Of a DNA stretch of 64,000 nt, positions 47,245 to 59,253 are shown one piece after another (the first letter of the stretch is position 1; every line of letters starts with the position of its first letter). The notes below the pieces were generated by a model. The model was not told the origin of the DNA and searched no databases. It was given only the letters and a program-made list of their open reading frames with translations. The translations under genes and the position numbers were made by a program. The stretch is from Gonocerus acuteangulatus (taxonomy: Eukaryota; Arthropoda; Insecta; Hemiptera; Coreidae), in contig OX328128.1 of the NCBI GenBank assembly GCA_946811695.1, positions 28,924,510 to 28,988,509 on the forward strand, given 5' to 3'.

Positions 47245-47479
47245 CTGAACCATAATGATCCGTAGGCAGAACCGTTTACTTTTAAGAGAGTTCTACATCT
47301 TTTGGTACACTGCACACATGTCTTTTAAAAATAAAATAAAATATACACCGCTAAAAATTAATATAAATAATTTCATTTATAAAAATTCAGTCTGTAATAG
47401 AATCTAATGTCAATTTGAAAGTTAATGATAATAAAAAAAAAGAATGAAAGAGAATAAAATTATAGTGGAGATGGAGATA

Positions 47480-47504
47480 CGGCTCCATAAATTATATGGA
47501 GCCG
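47480..47504. repeat. Perfect 10-bp hairpin
   Basis: CGGCTCCATA, loop AATTA, then the exact complement TATGGAGCCG. Function unknown. Confidence 0.65.
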
Positions 47505-47791
47505 TTGCAGTGATACGAAGACCGTGTCTGTATATTGATTTTTATAAATTGTATTCACTTATAGAATAGATTGTTTTTTTTTCTCATAATATAAAAATTT
47601 TAATAATATCTTTGTTTTGTACTGTTTGCTTATTTCTTTCTACATGTTGTTTACTTTCTAACTACCTATCTACCGAATTTTCATTGTTTTTAAAAGTAAG
47701 ATTGGTTCAAATTTATTGTCATGATGTATATACTATGCTCATTTCTGCCTGTTTTTTTTTTTTTTTGCTTATAAATTGTATATATTTTTAG

Positions 47792-47890
47792 CTGAAGAAG
47801 GCTGCCAAAGTGCAGCCGAAACGTCCAATATAGATTTCTTCCTGAAGGTCTGACGTTTTTTTTTCTCCTAGCCGAATCCCAAACATACCT
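47792..47890 (+). ncRNA. Hammerhead ribozyme motif with PLE 3' block
   Basis: CTGAAGA (47792), A, stem II GGCTGC/GCAGCC (loop CAAAGT), GAAA, ACGT, C to 47825. The downstream CTGACGTTTTTTT and AGCCGAATCCCAA block is shared with 11551-11946 and 63453-63530. Confidence 0.8.
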
Positions 47891-48389
47891 TGTCTTCGAA
47901 AAGAAAATTAGTTTGAATCAATTAAAAAAAATAAATAAGACTCAGTGGAGTCAATTCTTTTCCTTCATGCTTTTTATTTTTCTAGCTTTCAAAATCTAAA
48001 GATAAGACCAAGTTTATCCTTCCTTTTTGTGATTTCCGGCTCAAACCATCTTCCTTTTTTTAAAATATTTTTAAGTATAATAACCACAATTTATTATTAA
48101 AACCACAAGATTCTATGCTTATGTTCCACCCTCTTGTTCCGCATTGAAATATTATAATTTTGTATTTTAGACTTATTCCAACTTGAAGTTTATTTCTCGC
48201 AGCTCATCAGCAATGTATCATTTCATTCAGTTCCTGAATGGCCTTAAACCCAATCTATACTAAAATTTATATCCCTCTCAGTTAAAATTATTAGGTTTCT
48301 TCTATATTTTTTCAATTAATGCATTGTTAACACACATATATATATATGTTTGCTTCTTTCTCCAGCGGTGTCGCTCCTCTCTCCATCCC

Positions 48390-48423
48390 AATATTTCGTC
48401 GGGTTCATCTCCGACTTCTTCAG
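48390..48423 (-). ncRNA. Hammerhead ribozyme motif, minus strand
   Basis: Minus strand: CTGAAGA, A, stem II GTCGG/CCGAC, GAAA, minimal stem III ATAT, then U as the nucleotide at the cleavage site. Stem I is poor. Followed on the plus strand by (TA)n at 48462-48526. Confidence 0.6.
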
Positions 48424-48459
48424 GCTGCTATGTGTCGTCCTCGGTGGTTATCAAGGAAA

Positions 48460-48519
<60 letters not shown>

Positions 48520-48529
48520 ATATATAAAT

Positions 48530-49184
48530 GTGTGCGATTTGTTAAATGTCTGAAAACCCACTTAAGCGTAAATCTACTGGTATTAAGAAACTATAAATTG
48601 GACGCCTTTGAACGGAAAGGAACCAAGTGCCACCTGTTCATTCTTTAGAGAATTGGGTTTAAAGTTTTTTGTGGGTCTAAAATTCCTTTATTATCTGAAA
48701 TGTTCGATTCATTTTCTCTCATTAGAATAAACTGTTGTTATGGTAATGGGGTTTTATTTCATAGTTATTGATCAAATGGTGCTTGATTCCTTTCTGTTTA
48801 TTACAGAATTTTTTATTACTATGTAAATTCTCTACAAGATAGCACCAAAAACTCAATTTCTTTAAAAATGGTGCTGGGTTCCTTTCCTTTTAAAGGCGTC
48901 CAATTAACAGTAAGCATGCAATGTACTTGCTCAATTTTATTAAAATAAAATTCTTCCGTTTTATCTATTTTTTTTCTTAGTCATAGTGGAAGTAGTGCCA
49001 CAATAATTATTCACTGGATATCTTTTTTTCATTAGAAACTTTAATTTAAATACAGTTTAAATATATCCTGTATCAAGCCATTTGGAAGTATGGGTTTTAC
49101 TTCGAATGAAGATATTCAAGAATATTTTCATGCGGTTTTATGAACATTAATCTCTTAAAATGGAGCAGAACCTCGTAATAAAAC

Positions 49185-49185
<1 letters not shown>
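48530..49185. other. AT-rich DNA with a GGAACCAAG/CTGGGTTCC inverted pair
   Basis: Segment ATTGGACGCCTTTGAACGGA (48596) has a diverged reverse complement at about 48885-48905 (CCTTTTAAAGGCGTCCAATT), suggesting a 0.3-kb inverted element. No coding region. Confidence 0.5.
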
Positions 49186-49238
<53 letters not shown>

Positions 49239-50027
49239 CAGTAATATTTATAACAGACAATAAAGACAAAATATATTAAATTCTCTCATGGATTAAGAAG
49301 CGGCCGATTCTCTTTAGGGATGTTCTAAATAGAATAATAGGAAGAAGGGTTGGCCCGTGAAGGGAGGGGGTGGTTGGAGGAGTGTTGAAAAGGGCCCGGA
49401 CTTGGGGCCTAACGTACCGGGACTCGATCCCTGGGAACACTAACCTGCTTCCTCGATTGCACAACCAGCACCGCCCACCGGCACGATAAATCACATGGAG
49501 GGTCGTTCATGGGATACATTTAACTGAAAAATATCTCCTCCCCTACTCATCTCCCTTCCTCGGGGCTCCTGTTTAAATTAACAAACAGGCCGCCTAAACC
49601 AAAAGGGGTCCGCATGGTGAATAGCAAGGACTCGGCAAGACTCCTTGGGGGACACCTTTTTTATCATATCTCTTCTTCTTGTATTTAAATAAAAGTCTGT
49701 ATTGCAGGAACTGCTTCATCTTAACACCTTTCCTTATTGTTCTTATCCCTGCTGTCATTCGGAATGCTTGAAATACAAACTTTGAATATTTTGTGTTCTC
49801 TCTGGCTATTATTGAGGGAAACATTGATAAACTTATTTGACTATTTTATGTATTTACAGATAAATTACAGAGTTAATTGCATTGTGAAATTTAATACCAT
49901 AGCCTATTCATATAGAAAATTTCAATTCCACATGCCCGAAATTTTGAGGGAAATATTCCCGACGGTTCCAACATTTTCAAACTCCCATTTTAAGAAAAAA
50001 CACGATACGTGAAACTGAAAAAAAAAA

Positions 50028-50470
50028 TCATTATGTCTCGTTTAAGACTAGAGAAGGCTTTGAGAGGTCGAACAAAGGAAATAGTGTCTAATATTTATCT
50101 ATACTTAGCCAAAGCTAAGACTAAAAACGTTTTAAGCCCGGTAACCGTGAGCACTGAACACTCCGTGCAAAGTATCCTGGGTTCGATTCCCACTATGGGG
50201 TAGTGGATTTTCTTTAGAAAAGAGAAAAGGCATCAGCCCTATCCTGGCTAGAAAAGGGTGGTAACATATAGATAACCCGCCCTAAAATTCTTAGTTAACA
50301 ATAATGTACGTTAAAATTTAAAGTTAAAGTTAAAACGTTTTAAACCTCCAAGTGATAAGATTATAACTGATTGAATTTTTACCGCCAATTTCTTGCACAG
50401 GATTTATAGGCCACGCCCTATTTCCTCCAACTAAGCGATCTATTTGAACAGACTATAGCTTACATGGGCT
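50028..50470. mobile_element. Inverted-repeat element (family D) interrupted by a SINE
   Basis: TTATGTCTCGTTTAAGACTA and CTTTGAGAGGTC match the family D copy at 43746-44062. The second half (AAACCTCCAAGTGATAAG, GAACAGACTATAGCTTA) also follows that copy's interior. The SINE at 50137-50331 splits it. Confidence 0.7.
50137..50331 (+). mobile_element. tRNA-derived SINE (family A), full-length reference copy
   Basis: Head GCCCGGTAACCGTGAGCACT, B-box GGTTCGATTCC (50180-50190), GTAGTGGATTTTCTTTAGAA, GGCATCAGCCCTATCCTGGC, then tail GGGTGGTAACATATAGATAA and (TTAAAG)n. Exact 12-bp duplication AAAACGTTTTAA at 50125-50136 and 50332-50343. Confidence 0.93.
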
Positions 50471-51504
50471 GCAGATGTCTAGAGGAGAGAAAAAATTTAA
50501 TGATAAATCAGTTAATATAATTACACTGATTTTGGTTCACTCAACTCCAGAAGGATGAATGGTTATTTTACTATTAAACTGATTTAAATAACTACTTCTA
50601 TAATAAGAAAAGCGAGATTATAGGCACTTAAATCATGCATAAGGAAAGCTATACGATATAAGGAAAAACATGACATTTTACAAAATTGTTAATGAGTTTA
50701 TCTGTCTCGTTTTATTGGCAAACTTATTTTACTTCTAAATTCTGTTAAATGATGGTTTTTCTCGTGCTACCTCCACTTTTAATTTTGAATCAATCGTGTA
50801 TATTATTTTTAGAAAATCTAAGAAATCTCGATGATTTTTGGCACAATTCATGGTCGTCTCTAAGTATATCAGAGAGAGAAACATGAATGTCAATTTGATT
50901 TTGAAGGTCTTCGTAGGCTCTACAGTCCGTGAAAATTTGTTTAATTGAAAATATCTTCGCCAGATACTCTACATTTAGACCTGGGCTCCCAAAAACTCAA
51001 GATTCTAAGCAAGAAACGGTCAATATACAATAGTGTTGGTTTCTTTTCATTTTAAGCTTTCCAAAGCACATAGCTCCAGCGAGTCGCGCTACAAAAGAAC
51101 TGCCACTGGTTTCAAATGGGATTTTAATCTAAGAAATGGGAAGAATGTTTTGGTCCATTATTCCCGTGCCGGTAGTAGAATGCTAGTTGAATGAGACAAG
51201 ACTTCCTGTCCCCGAGGAGGAATGAGTTGAAGCAGGAAGGGTATGTGTTTGTGGTGGGAGTCTTTGTTCGAATTGTATCCCCCCCCCCCTTCTTCAGGGG
51301 AACGCCGTTCTCAATGGAATACTAGTCCATACAGGGGCAGTAATATGAGAACTATCAATTACTTGGGTCTTTCTATCGGCCATCCGGGGAATATGAACTA
51401 GAGGTCTGGACGGAGAACGGAGAGCAAGGGATACTTGTGGTCCTGGACAAGTTATCTGGAAAATTGGGGTTATATGCCGGGAAACTAGTATCTTGGGCAA
51501 GGAT

Positions 51505-51880
51505 GAAATATGAAAACGTCCAGCAGGAATTGCGTCATCTTAGCGCGTTTCCCTTCTTATACCTAGTGTTACTTAGAAAGCTTGGAATAAAAACAGTTAA
51601 TAAAGAATGTAAAATGAAATCTCAATTTATTTATTGCATTTACGAACCCACAAAGAAGCGACTTACTCATTTTATTGTTACATTTGAAATTGGCACATTG
51701 GCCTATACAATTCTAATTTCTATTCTAATGACTATTTTCTGAAGTACAATGTAATCTTAACATACAAAATCACATGATGTTAAGAATCCTAAACCGAAAT
51801 TATTCTATTGTAAAACCGAATAAGATCGCTCTATCAAAAAACACTTAATAACTCTATTTATAGGAAACTATCTGCTACCC
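51505..51880 (+). repeat. Dispersed repeat R1, 5' fragment
   Basis: CAGGAATTGCGTCATCTTAG, CGCGTTTCCCTTCTTAT and AAGCTTGGAATAAAAACAGT, then a weak GATCGCTCTATCAAAAA match. Another short start lies at about 49690-49770. Confidence 0.6.
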
Positions 51881-52543
51881 GGCGTGCCATGCTACGCCTA
51901 CTTTTTGCATCTAGAAAAGCAAATATAAATTAGAAAAGAAATAAGTAATAATAAAATCTAATGATGCAAATCTGTAACTATTTGGGTTCATAGTTTCGTA
52001 CCCATGACCTCCAGAGTTGGGCAAACGTTAGCGCGCGCTAAAAGCTGATACCTCTCTGCTAATTTAGCGAAACTGTAGAAAGCCAGCGCTAATAATTAGC
52101 GGTTAGCGGCGGCAGTGCGCTAACCGCTAATCTATTTATGAAATATCGTAATTGCTAATAGCTTAAGCTAAGTTACAAGTTGTAACTATAGCGCACTGCC
52201 GCCGCTAACCGCTAATTATTAGCGCTGGCTTTCTACAGTTTCGCTAAATTAGCGGAGAGGTATCAGCTTTTAGCGCGCGCTAACGTTTGCCCAACTCTGA
52301 TGACCTCCGAACTGTGAGTCCTAGACGATTTTAACCCAGCTTATGACTCTCTCCGAACCAAGACTTACCCGTTTGCCAAGTTTGATCAAAATTGGTCGAA
52401 CAGTGTGGATTTCTATAAAGAACAAACATACAGACAGGCATCTGTTAGACGTTTTTGACCTAGCCTATGGCACTCATCGTATAAAGACCTACCTGTGTGC
52501 CCTAAGTTTGTTCAAAATCGGTCAAACGGTGTGGTTTTATGTA

Positions 52544-52545
<2 letters not shown>
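51867..52545 (-). mobile_element. Helitron-like element, inverted, hosting a hAT MITE
   Basis: Minus strand ends GGCACGCCGGGTAGCAGATA, the counterpart of the 28151-28170 end. Two internal repeats with AAATCGGTCAAACGGTGTGG are present, and the other side runs into (TA)n at 52547. The palindromic element at 52012-52299 interrupts it. Confidence 0.65.
52012..52299. mobile_element. Palindromic hAT-type MITE
   Basis: TIR CAGAGTTGGGCAAACGTTAG and its complement. Arms of about 108 bp are nearly perfect reverse complements around a 70-bp spacer. Exact 8-bp duplication ATGACCTC (52004-52011; 52300-52307), as made by hAT transposases. Related to the inner arms of the 2.3-4.3 kb palindrome. Confidence 0.93.
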
Positions 52546-52601
<56 letters not shown>

Positions 52602-52602
52602 A

Positions 52603-52929
52603 GTCCCGTAACAGGCCAAGAGGGCCCTGAGAGGCAGATACTATAGAGGAATCTGGTGCATGACCATACGGCACACTAGGAAGATAGTGTGGTCAGCACT
52701 ATGCTCCGGCCGCCCGATTTTCCCCTTGGCTGCTAGAGCCATTAGCACCCAAGGTACCCATTATTAAATTAATTAAAGGCTGGGTTGGCCTAGGGACGGT
52801 CAGGGAGGCCGAATTCAAACCATGAACAAAGACACTAGAAGTAAAAATCTTTAGTGCTTGCTCGGGATTTGAACACAGGTCCTCCAGCTTATTAGTCCAA
52901 TGCTCTACCACTGAGCTAACCACGCCCCC

Positions 52930-52930
<1 letters not shown>
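52603..52930 (-). mobile_element. tRNA-derived SINE (family B)
   Basis: Minus strand: GTGGTTAGCTCAGTGGTAGA (A-box), GTTCAAATCCCG (B-box), then GGCCTCCCTGACCGTCCCTA and CTCAGGGCCCTCTTGGCCTG near the end. Lies between two (TA)n tracts. Confidence 0.9.

Positions 52931-52933
<3 letters not shown>

Positions 52934-53001
<68 letters not shown>
52934..53001. repeat. (TA)n followed by (GA)n
   Basis: (TA)n 52934-52977 then (GA)n to 53001. An R1-like fragment follows to about 53200. Confidence 0.93.
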
Positions 53002-53002
<1 letters not shown>

Positions 53003-53199
53003 TTTAATAAGCTTTCTTATAGATAGTTAACATTTCTTAAGACTTCGCAACCGGTTCGAGATATATAAGAATATATGAGAACATCCCAAGAAACATATAG
53101 TTTTTGACCTTTGAAATCATATCAAGTATTTTTGCACCAAATTTTATTAAACTCGGTCCATTTTGGAGCCAGCTAGATAGTTAACTGACAATATATAAT

Positions 53200-53252
<53 letters not shown>

Positions 53253-53257
<5 letters not shown>

Positions 53258-54275
53258 GGTTTTCCGAGCATTTGATTGGTTCAACATGGGTGTCAAAATT
53301 GATGGTAGGAAACTGAGCAATTTGAAGTTTGCTGATGACATCGTGTTGATCTCAGAAAAGGCTGAAGAACTAAGAATAATGGTGAAGGATCTCATAAACC
53401 ATAGCGCTGAAGTAGGACTAATCCCAAATTACACTAAGACCGTGTTAATGACCAATAGCTTAAAGAAGGAGATAAGCCTCAACGGAATAGCTCTACAGTA
53501 TGTAGATGAATTTGTTTACTTGGGACAACTCATATCCTTTAATAATCGTGCAGCTAAAGAAGTGCAAAGGAGAATTACTAGAGGTTGGCAGAAGTATTGG
53601 TCACTAAAGGAAGTAATGAAGGGTAACTTTAGCCTGAATAACAAGAAGATGGTGTTCGAAAGCTGTGTTCTCCCTTCTGTGAGTTACGGCTGCCAAACAT
53701 GGGCACTGACCAAGGAGCAAGAATCCAAGCTAGTAGTGTGGCAAAACACCGTCCTTAGAAGCATGATGAACTACAGGAGACGGGATAAAGTCAGGGGTTC
53801 ATTTATGCGGCAAGAATCTGGAGTGACAGATATAGGCCTGCATATAAAGAAAATTAAGTGGAAATGGGCTGGTCATCTTGCCAGATTGCAGGATAGCAGG
53901 TGGACCCTGAAGGCTACGGAATGGATTCCGCTTAACTTAAGGAGGAGTCGAGGAAGACCATGTAGGCGTTGGAGTGATGTCTTTAAGTCCGTTGCTGGTC
54001 CGAATTGGATGAACGTTGCCAGGAACAAAGACAAATGGAAAGCAGTGTTGGAAGAAACAGGGAACTCCACTTCCTAGTTGGGTTGGTCGCCAGGGAAGTT
54101 AGACCATTACCCCCATGAAGGGGAGGCCTGCATGAGAAACATGTATTTGTAAATATTGTAAATAGTAATTTAAAAAGAAATGAATTTAAATTTTTATTAC
54201 TTTTTATTTTGGTTATTTTTTTTTGGAAATAGTTTTTTTTTTTGTTTATATTGTTCCTCTTATGCAATAAAGGCT

Positions 54276-54305
<30 letters not shown>
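53253..54305 (+). pseudogene. RTE-type non-LTR retrotransposon, 5'-truncated, 3' end intact
   Basis: One open frame of about 275 residues (to the stop at 54075-54077) covers the C-terminal half of a reverse transcriptase. FADDIVLIS is the catalytic block, followed by EFVYLGQLIS, SVSYGCQTWALTKEQ, IKKIKWKWAGHLARL and GRPCRRWSDVFKS, the usual order in RTE/BovB-like elements. The endonuclease and RT fingers are missing because the copy begins abruptly at (TA)n (53205-53252). The 3' UTR ends in GCAATAAAGGC and (TTTA)n at about 54275-54305. The undamaged frame suggests a recent insertion. Confidence 0.88.
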
Positions 54306-54361
<56 letters not shown>

Positions 54362-54466
54362 GCGGAAACTTCGGGAATACAACCTTATGAATTACGTGCT
54401 TACAGAATTAAACTTTTCCATCTAACTAAACGGTGGCAAATGCTCATTGTTCTGAAATATTGTGCC

Positions 54467-54728
54467 CATGGGCGTATATAAGGGGGGCTCCCCCCCCCCC
54501 GAAAATTTGAGTTGATCGGTAAAAATGTGTCATAAACCGTTATAATTAAATTAAATAAGATCACTTAGTTCATAAAAAATATTTTATTTTATGTGTAATA
54601 ACGTTTTAGTTGGTTAAAACTATTCCAAGTTCTAAATTATTAGTATTCCATTACCCGGAAATGGTCTCAGCCCCCCCCCCCGATATTTTCCCAGCCCCTC
54701 CAGAAATTATTTTCTATATACGCCCATG
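54467..54728 (-). mobile_element. MITE, CATGGGCGTATATA family
   Basis: Ends CATGGGCGTATATAAGG and TCTATATACGCCCATG; poly-C tracts in this orientation. Flanks ATTGTGCC and ATTGCGTC agree at 6 of 8. Confidence 0.92.
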
Positions 54729-54749
54729 ATTGCGTCCATCCAGCCTATG

Positions 54750-55910
54750 TTGGGAACAGACATACTACCGGATGAATCAGATACCGATAACAGTTTCTTA
54801 TCGATTCGATTTATCAATCAAAGAAGCAGATAGCATTTGTTTCTGGCGTGATGTTTGGAAACGTCGGTACAGTCTTGAATACCGTCATGTTTCCAAGCCA
54901 TGGGAGATATTGAAAACCTGTCTTATCAGAAATATGAGAGCTGGGTACACAAAAACCAGACGTGAAAAAAAAAATAATATTAATGGCTATTAAGATAACA
55001 ATGATTCATTTAATGAAAAGCGGAAGTTTTTATGACGATTTAAAAAAAAAAAAAAGTAAAACTATTAAAATCCCACTCAGAAAAGTAATTACTTCCCTTG
55101 AAGCTCTCATTGAATAAGTGTACATAGTACATTTTGACAAAAACATTGACAATTAAATGAGTAGCTAGTTGAAGTACTCGTCGTTAACGAAGTTGGAAGG
55201 AAAACTTCAGAATATTTTTTTTATGGTTGAAGTTCAAGCAGACGATTTCTGTGCTCTGATCGACACAAAAAATATTCATTTGTAAGGCTTTTTATCTGTT
55301 AATTACTCAAGAGAGCTTCTGTAAAAAAAAAATAAAAAAAAATGCCATATTTGGATAAAGACGGTGCTGATGGCCCAGATGGTGCACAGTAAAAATTGGA
55401 TGATATCTTCGGACCAACTTAAATAACATTAATTTACCTACACTTAAAGTGAAAAATTGCCGGAGCATACTTCTTCTCAATAATCTAAAAACATTGAAAA
55501 AATCACTATTTTTTTATTTTTAAACTCCGAAAGTATTTATACAAGAGGCCTTCCTTTTTTTGGCTGTACCGGAACTCCTAATCACCCACACTAAAATATT
55601 GTACTGTAACGCATGTATTTAAACTCTTGTCTATTTTAATATTTAATGTTTTACTGTAAGGAAATAAATGCAACTCTCAATAACCGCAGTCCCTATTTGA
55701 AAAAGTAATTTCCTTTTCAGCGCAGCTTTGAATCTTGCGAATTAAAAAAGCCTAGTAATTTTTATCTCATTTTTGGGTCCGAAATTCTTCTCCCTGAGCC
55801 CAGATCTGGAACAATGTGATCATACGACACATCCAGCTTGTATTTACTAAAGACATAACGGAATCCTCAGAAGCAATCACAAAGTAAACCACTATGAAAG
55901 GCAATATTAA
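54750..55910. other. AT-rich intergenic DNA
   Basis: No gene or named repeat recognised. An 87-codon frame at 54730-54993 is not supported by context. Confidence 0.45.
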
Positions 55911-55958
55911 CATTCTTATATTTGTATTGGAAGAGTTTGTTTCATTTTTATGTAATAC

Positions 55959-56506
55959 CAGGCTGTACCGTATGAAATGTCAGTTTTGGACTTGCCGATT
56001 TCCTTCAAATGTCTTGAAACTGTCGTGGCTCCTACTCCGAGTTCTTTGGCATATTCCCTAGTGCTTTTTGAGGGACAAGCTTCAACCCTATCTTTCAGGT
56101 GGTCATTGTCAAGCTTGGTTTCTGGCCTTCCTCGCTCCTCGTTGTCAAGGTCAAAATTTCCACTTCGAAACCTGGAAAACCACCGGTAAACAGTTCGTTC
56201 ATTCACCGTTCCCTCCCCGAACGCCGTGTTAATGTTCATACACGCCTCAGCAGCGCTATGACCGAGCTTAAATTCATAACGAAAAATAATACGGATTTCC
56301 GTTGAAGTCATAATTTAAGTTTTATTTTTTTCTCAGAGGATCGTTCTCAAAACACAGTATGCAAGTTACTGATTAAATAATAGGATTAAAAGAGCTTTAA
56401 TTCTATATGAATAACAATGATGTTTGTAAATAATGAAATAAAAAAGGGAAAGGATTAAATCGCAAAGTTAACAAAAGTGACGTTTCATACGGTACAGCCT
56501 GATAAT
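55959..56506 (-). mobile_element. Internally deleted mariner element
   Basis: TIR CAGGCTGTACCGTATGAAA at both ends in opposite directions, with TA on each flank. The minus strand encodes a transposase start at 56311: about 110 residues with ERTVYRWFSRFRSGNFDLDN and an HTH-like EYAKELGVGATTVSRHLKEI. It then runs straight into the other TIR, so the DDD catalytic half is deleted. The reading frame stays open through the TIR to 55916. Non-autonomous. Confidence 0.88.
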
Positions 56507-56819
56507 TCTTGGATAAACCCAACAAACAGCAGGTGGAGGTAAATTGTTCATTGCTTACATTTAAAATAATTTTATAGTGCGTTTTTTACCTCCTCATGAG
56601 GAAGCCTGTTTATGACTTCAACTCGATGACGATGCTGACTAGATATGTTTTCATATTTATGTATAGCGTACAAATGTTTTTTTTTTTTTCATGTGTTTAC
56701 ACTTTACAAGAAAGATTAGGATGAAGAATTAACTGTTTCTATTCTAAGCTTTGCAAATGACATTAGGGATAAGAGAGGAAACGGGCCAAGATGACGCAGT
56801 TAATGCTTTTCGGACTTTC

Positions 56820-57060
56820 TGCGTCTAGAAAACCAAAAATAAATTAGAAACCAAATAAGTAATATTAAAATCTTACAACGCAGATCTGTAACTGCTCGGG
56901 TTCACAGTTTCATACAAAATGTGAGTTCTAGACGATCTTGACGTAGCCTACGACACTCCCCGGATCAAGACCTACCTGTGTGCCAAGTTTGGTCAAAATC
57001 AGTCAAACGGTGTGGAGTTGTATAAGGAACAAGCAGGCAGACAAACACCTGATTTATATT
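56820..57060 (-). mobile_element. Helitron-like repeat fragment
   Basis: GTGTGCCAAGTTTGGTCAAA, AGTCAAACGGTGTGGAGTTG and GCAGATCTGTAACT match the 51867-52545 element in the same direction. Confidence 0.6.
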
Positions 57061-57171
57061 GTGGCAATTATTAGAATAACAGTAAGATGATCCAAGATAC
57101 AGGGTCCGCCAATGAAGCGGGATGATTAAATAAAGTAATTTTTGCTGAAAAAAAAATGTTTTTAATACTTT

Positions 57172-57400
57172 CCTACAAAGTGATTGAAAGAAAAATAATA
57201 GCCAATAAGGGTACCTTACAAAGTGATTGAAAGAAAAATAATAGCCAATAAGGGTACCTTACAAAGTGATTGAAAGAAAAATAATAGCCAATAAGGGTAC
57301 CTTACAAAGTGATTGAAAGAAAAAGAATAGCCAATAAGTGTACCTTACAAAGTGATTGAAAGAAAAAGAATAGCCGATAAGTGTACCTTACAAAAAATAT
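57172..57400. repeat. 43-bp tandem repeat, five copies
   Basis: AAGTGATTGAAAGAAAAATA recurs at 57181, 57224, 57267, 57310 and 57353 (exact 43-bp spacing). Units are nearly identical; later ones carry a shared A-to-G change. Confidence 0.95.
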
Positions 57401-57594
57401 TATTTTCTGAACACTAAGCCTACCAAATGTCTTCCATTGCAGTTAATGCATTCCTGTAGCCTGGTCTAGAAGCTTAGCATCACCTCTGGAAACATGTTGA
57501 CAGGTTGGCAGCAATCTCGTACAAAATGCGTTGCTCGGGCTTGAATGGTCATAGGTGGATCTGCTTGAAACACTTTTGTTTTGAGTTAGACCCA

Positions 57595-58995
57595 TAAAAG
57601 TCCGACTCGCAGGAACTGCATCATCTTAGCGCGGTTCCGTTCATATCCCTATTGCCATTTGAAAAAGCTTAAAATAGAAACAGATAATATTTTGCTCGGC
57701 CTTTGTTCAAAGGGGTTTATGATTTTACCTGGTCGGGTCCGCCAGACCCCAGAATCCTCTTCTAGAGATACCTATTTCATACGTTGACTGCATTGAAAAA
57801 TATCAAAAATTTTCACATTTTCTTGTGTTCTTCTACTATAGTAATTATTCTACAAATAAAATCAATTAAAAAAAAAAACAACAGCATAAAGGCAATTGAA
57901 AATATTCAAAAGACGTCATCGAATCTCTTTCTCTTGGCAAGCTATATTTCTAAAAATGAATGGTTTTTCTTATTTTACTTAATCTGTTTTATTGTCAAAT
58001 ACATTATCCAACTATAAGCAATTAACAAAAAACAAGGAATAAAAACAGACAAAAAGAACCGTTCGAATAAACGAAATCAATTACTTCAAAGTTTAAGCAC
58101 TTATTTCTCCGATTGACATCGCTTATTCAAAACTTTCTTCAGAATCTTTTTTGTAGGCAATTTAGTAAGCTTTCGAATGGTAACCTTCCGCTTCCCTAAT
58201 TTTCAACCGTTTTCGAGATATTAATGAAAGTATACGAAGTTCCCAAAACTTTTCATTATTTCTAGCAACAGAAAATTGGTCTCATTTTAGCTATCCTGTT
58301 TTAAACACAAATACATTTTCCTGACATAAGAAATTACAAAAATAAAATGCAATAAAAAACTAAGAGAAAGAGACAAAAATTACAAAAAGAACGACAAAAA
58401 CCCGTTCATAAGAACTAAACAGACGTACATGAAGTTTTAAGCACTTTTTTCTTCGATTGACATCACCTAATCAAAAATTGCTTAAGAATCGTTTTTGTAG
58501 AGAATTTAGAAAGCTTTCAAATAGTTTCTATCCACTTATCAAAATTTCCCAACCGTGTTCGAGATATTAATGAAAGTATACGAAGTTCCCAAAACTTTTC
58601 ATGTCTGTTCATAAAATATTTTATTCTAACCCTACCTTAACTCCAAACGTAACCAAAAGTTTAACATATTAGTTTTGATGATATCCGAACATGCAGAAAA
58701 TGTTTCAACTGAATCCCATAATTTTAAGTACCCAAACGAAAAACGTTATTCAACAACTATTTTTCCAATTTTCTCGAAAACTGGTTAAAACTGGTGGTCG
58801 CCTTAAAAATGGTTTCATTCTTAGGCCAAGAAGCCTATAAAACGAGTACTTGCAAGCATATGAAGTAAGCGAAACGATTTTTTTCGCGCGAATTTCGCTC
58901 CAAAAACCATGTTCCGGTGGGCGGATTCTACTGACTAACGAACTTGACCTTTCAAATTAGACGAAAGACTTTTGTAACAAAATTCATCAAAATCG

Positions 58996-58998
<3 letters not shown>
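57595..58998 (+). repeat. Dispersed repeat R1, 5' and body
   Basis: GTCCGACTCGCAGGAACTGC, TTAGCGCGGTTCCGTTC, two copies of the CGATTGACATC block (58100; 58460), CATGCAGAAAATGTTTCAAC, and GGCGGATTCTACTGACTAAC, ending in (TA)n. Its right end (CCACCGTTATTTTCGG ... GAACCGCGTTAAAGG) continues at 59615-59765, after the PLE palindrome and (TA)n. Confidence 0.75.
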
Positions 58999-59054
<56 letters not shown>

Positions 59055-59094
59055 TATTCATGTATATATATATATATAAATAAATATATACATG

Positions 59095-59157
<63 letters not shown>

Positions 59158-59253
59158 CACTTGTTCTTTTTTCTTTATTTGGCAGAGGGTCGATGAAGCA
59201 GAACACCATTTGTTTTTGTTCAACTATTTTATTTCATCTCATCTATTTTACCC

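Noticed and set aside
47050..47265. 71-codon frame read as a gene
   Set aside because: It overlaps the hammerhead motif and ends in (TA)n; it is the PLE 3' region.
57172..57400. CRISPR-like array
   Set aside because: Continuous 43-bp tandem copies with no unique spacers, in a eukaryotic genome.
7838..59223. Many frames translating as alternating Ile-Tyr
   Set aside because: They are (TA)n microsatellites read in frame, not proteins.
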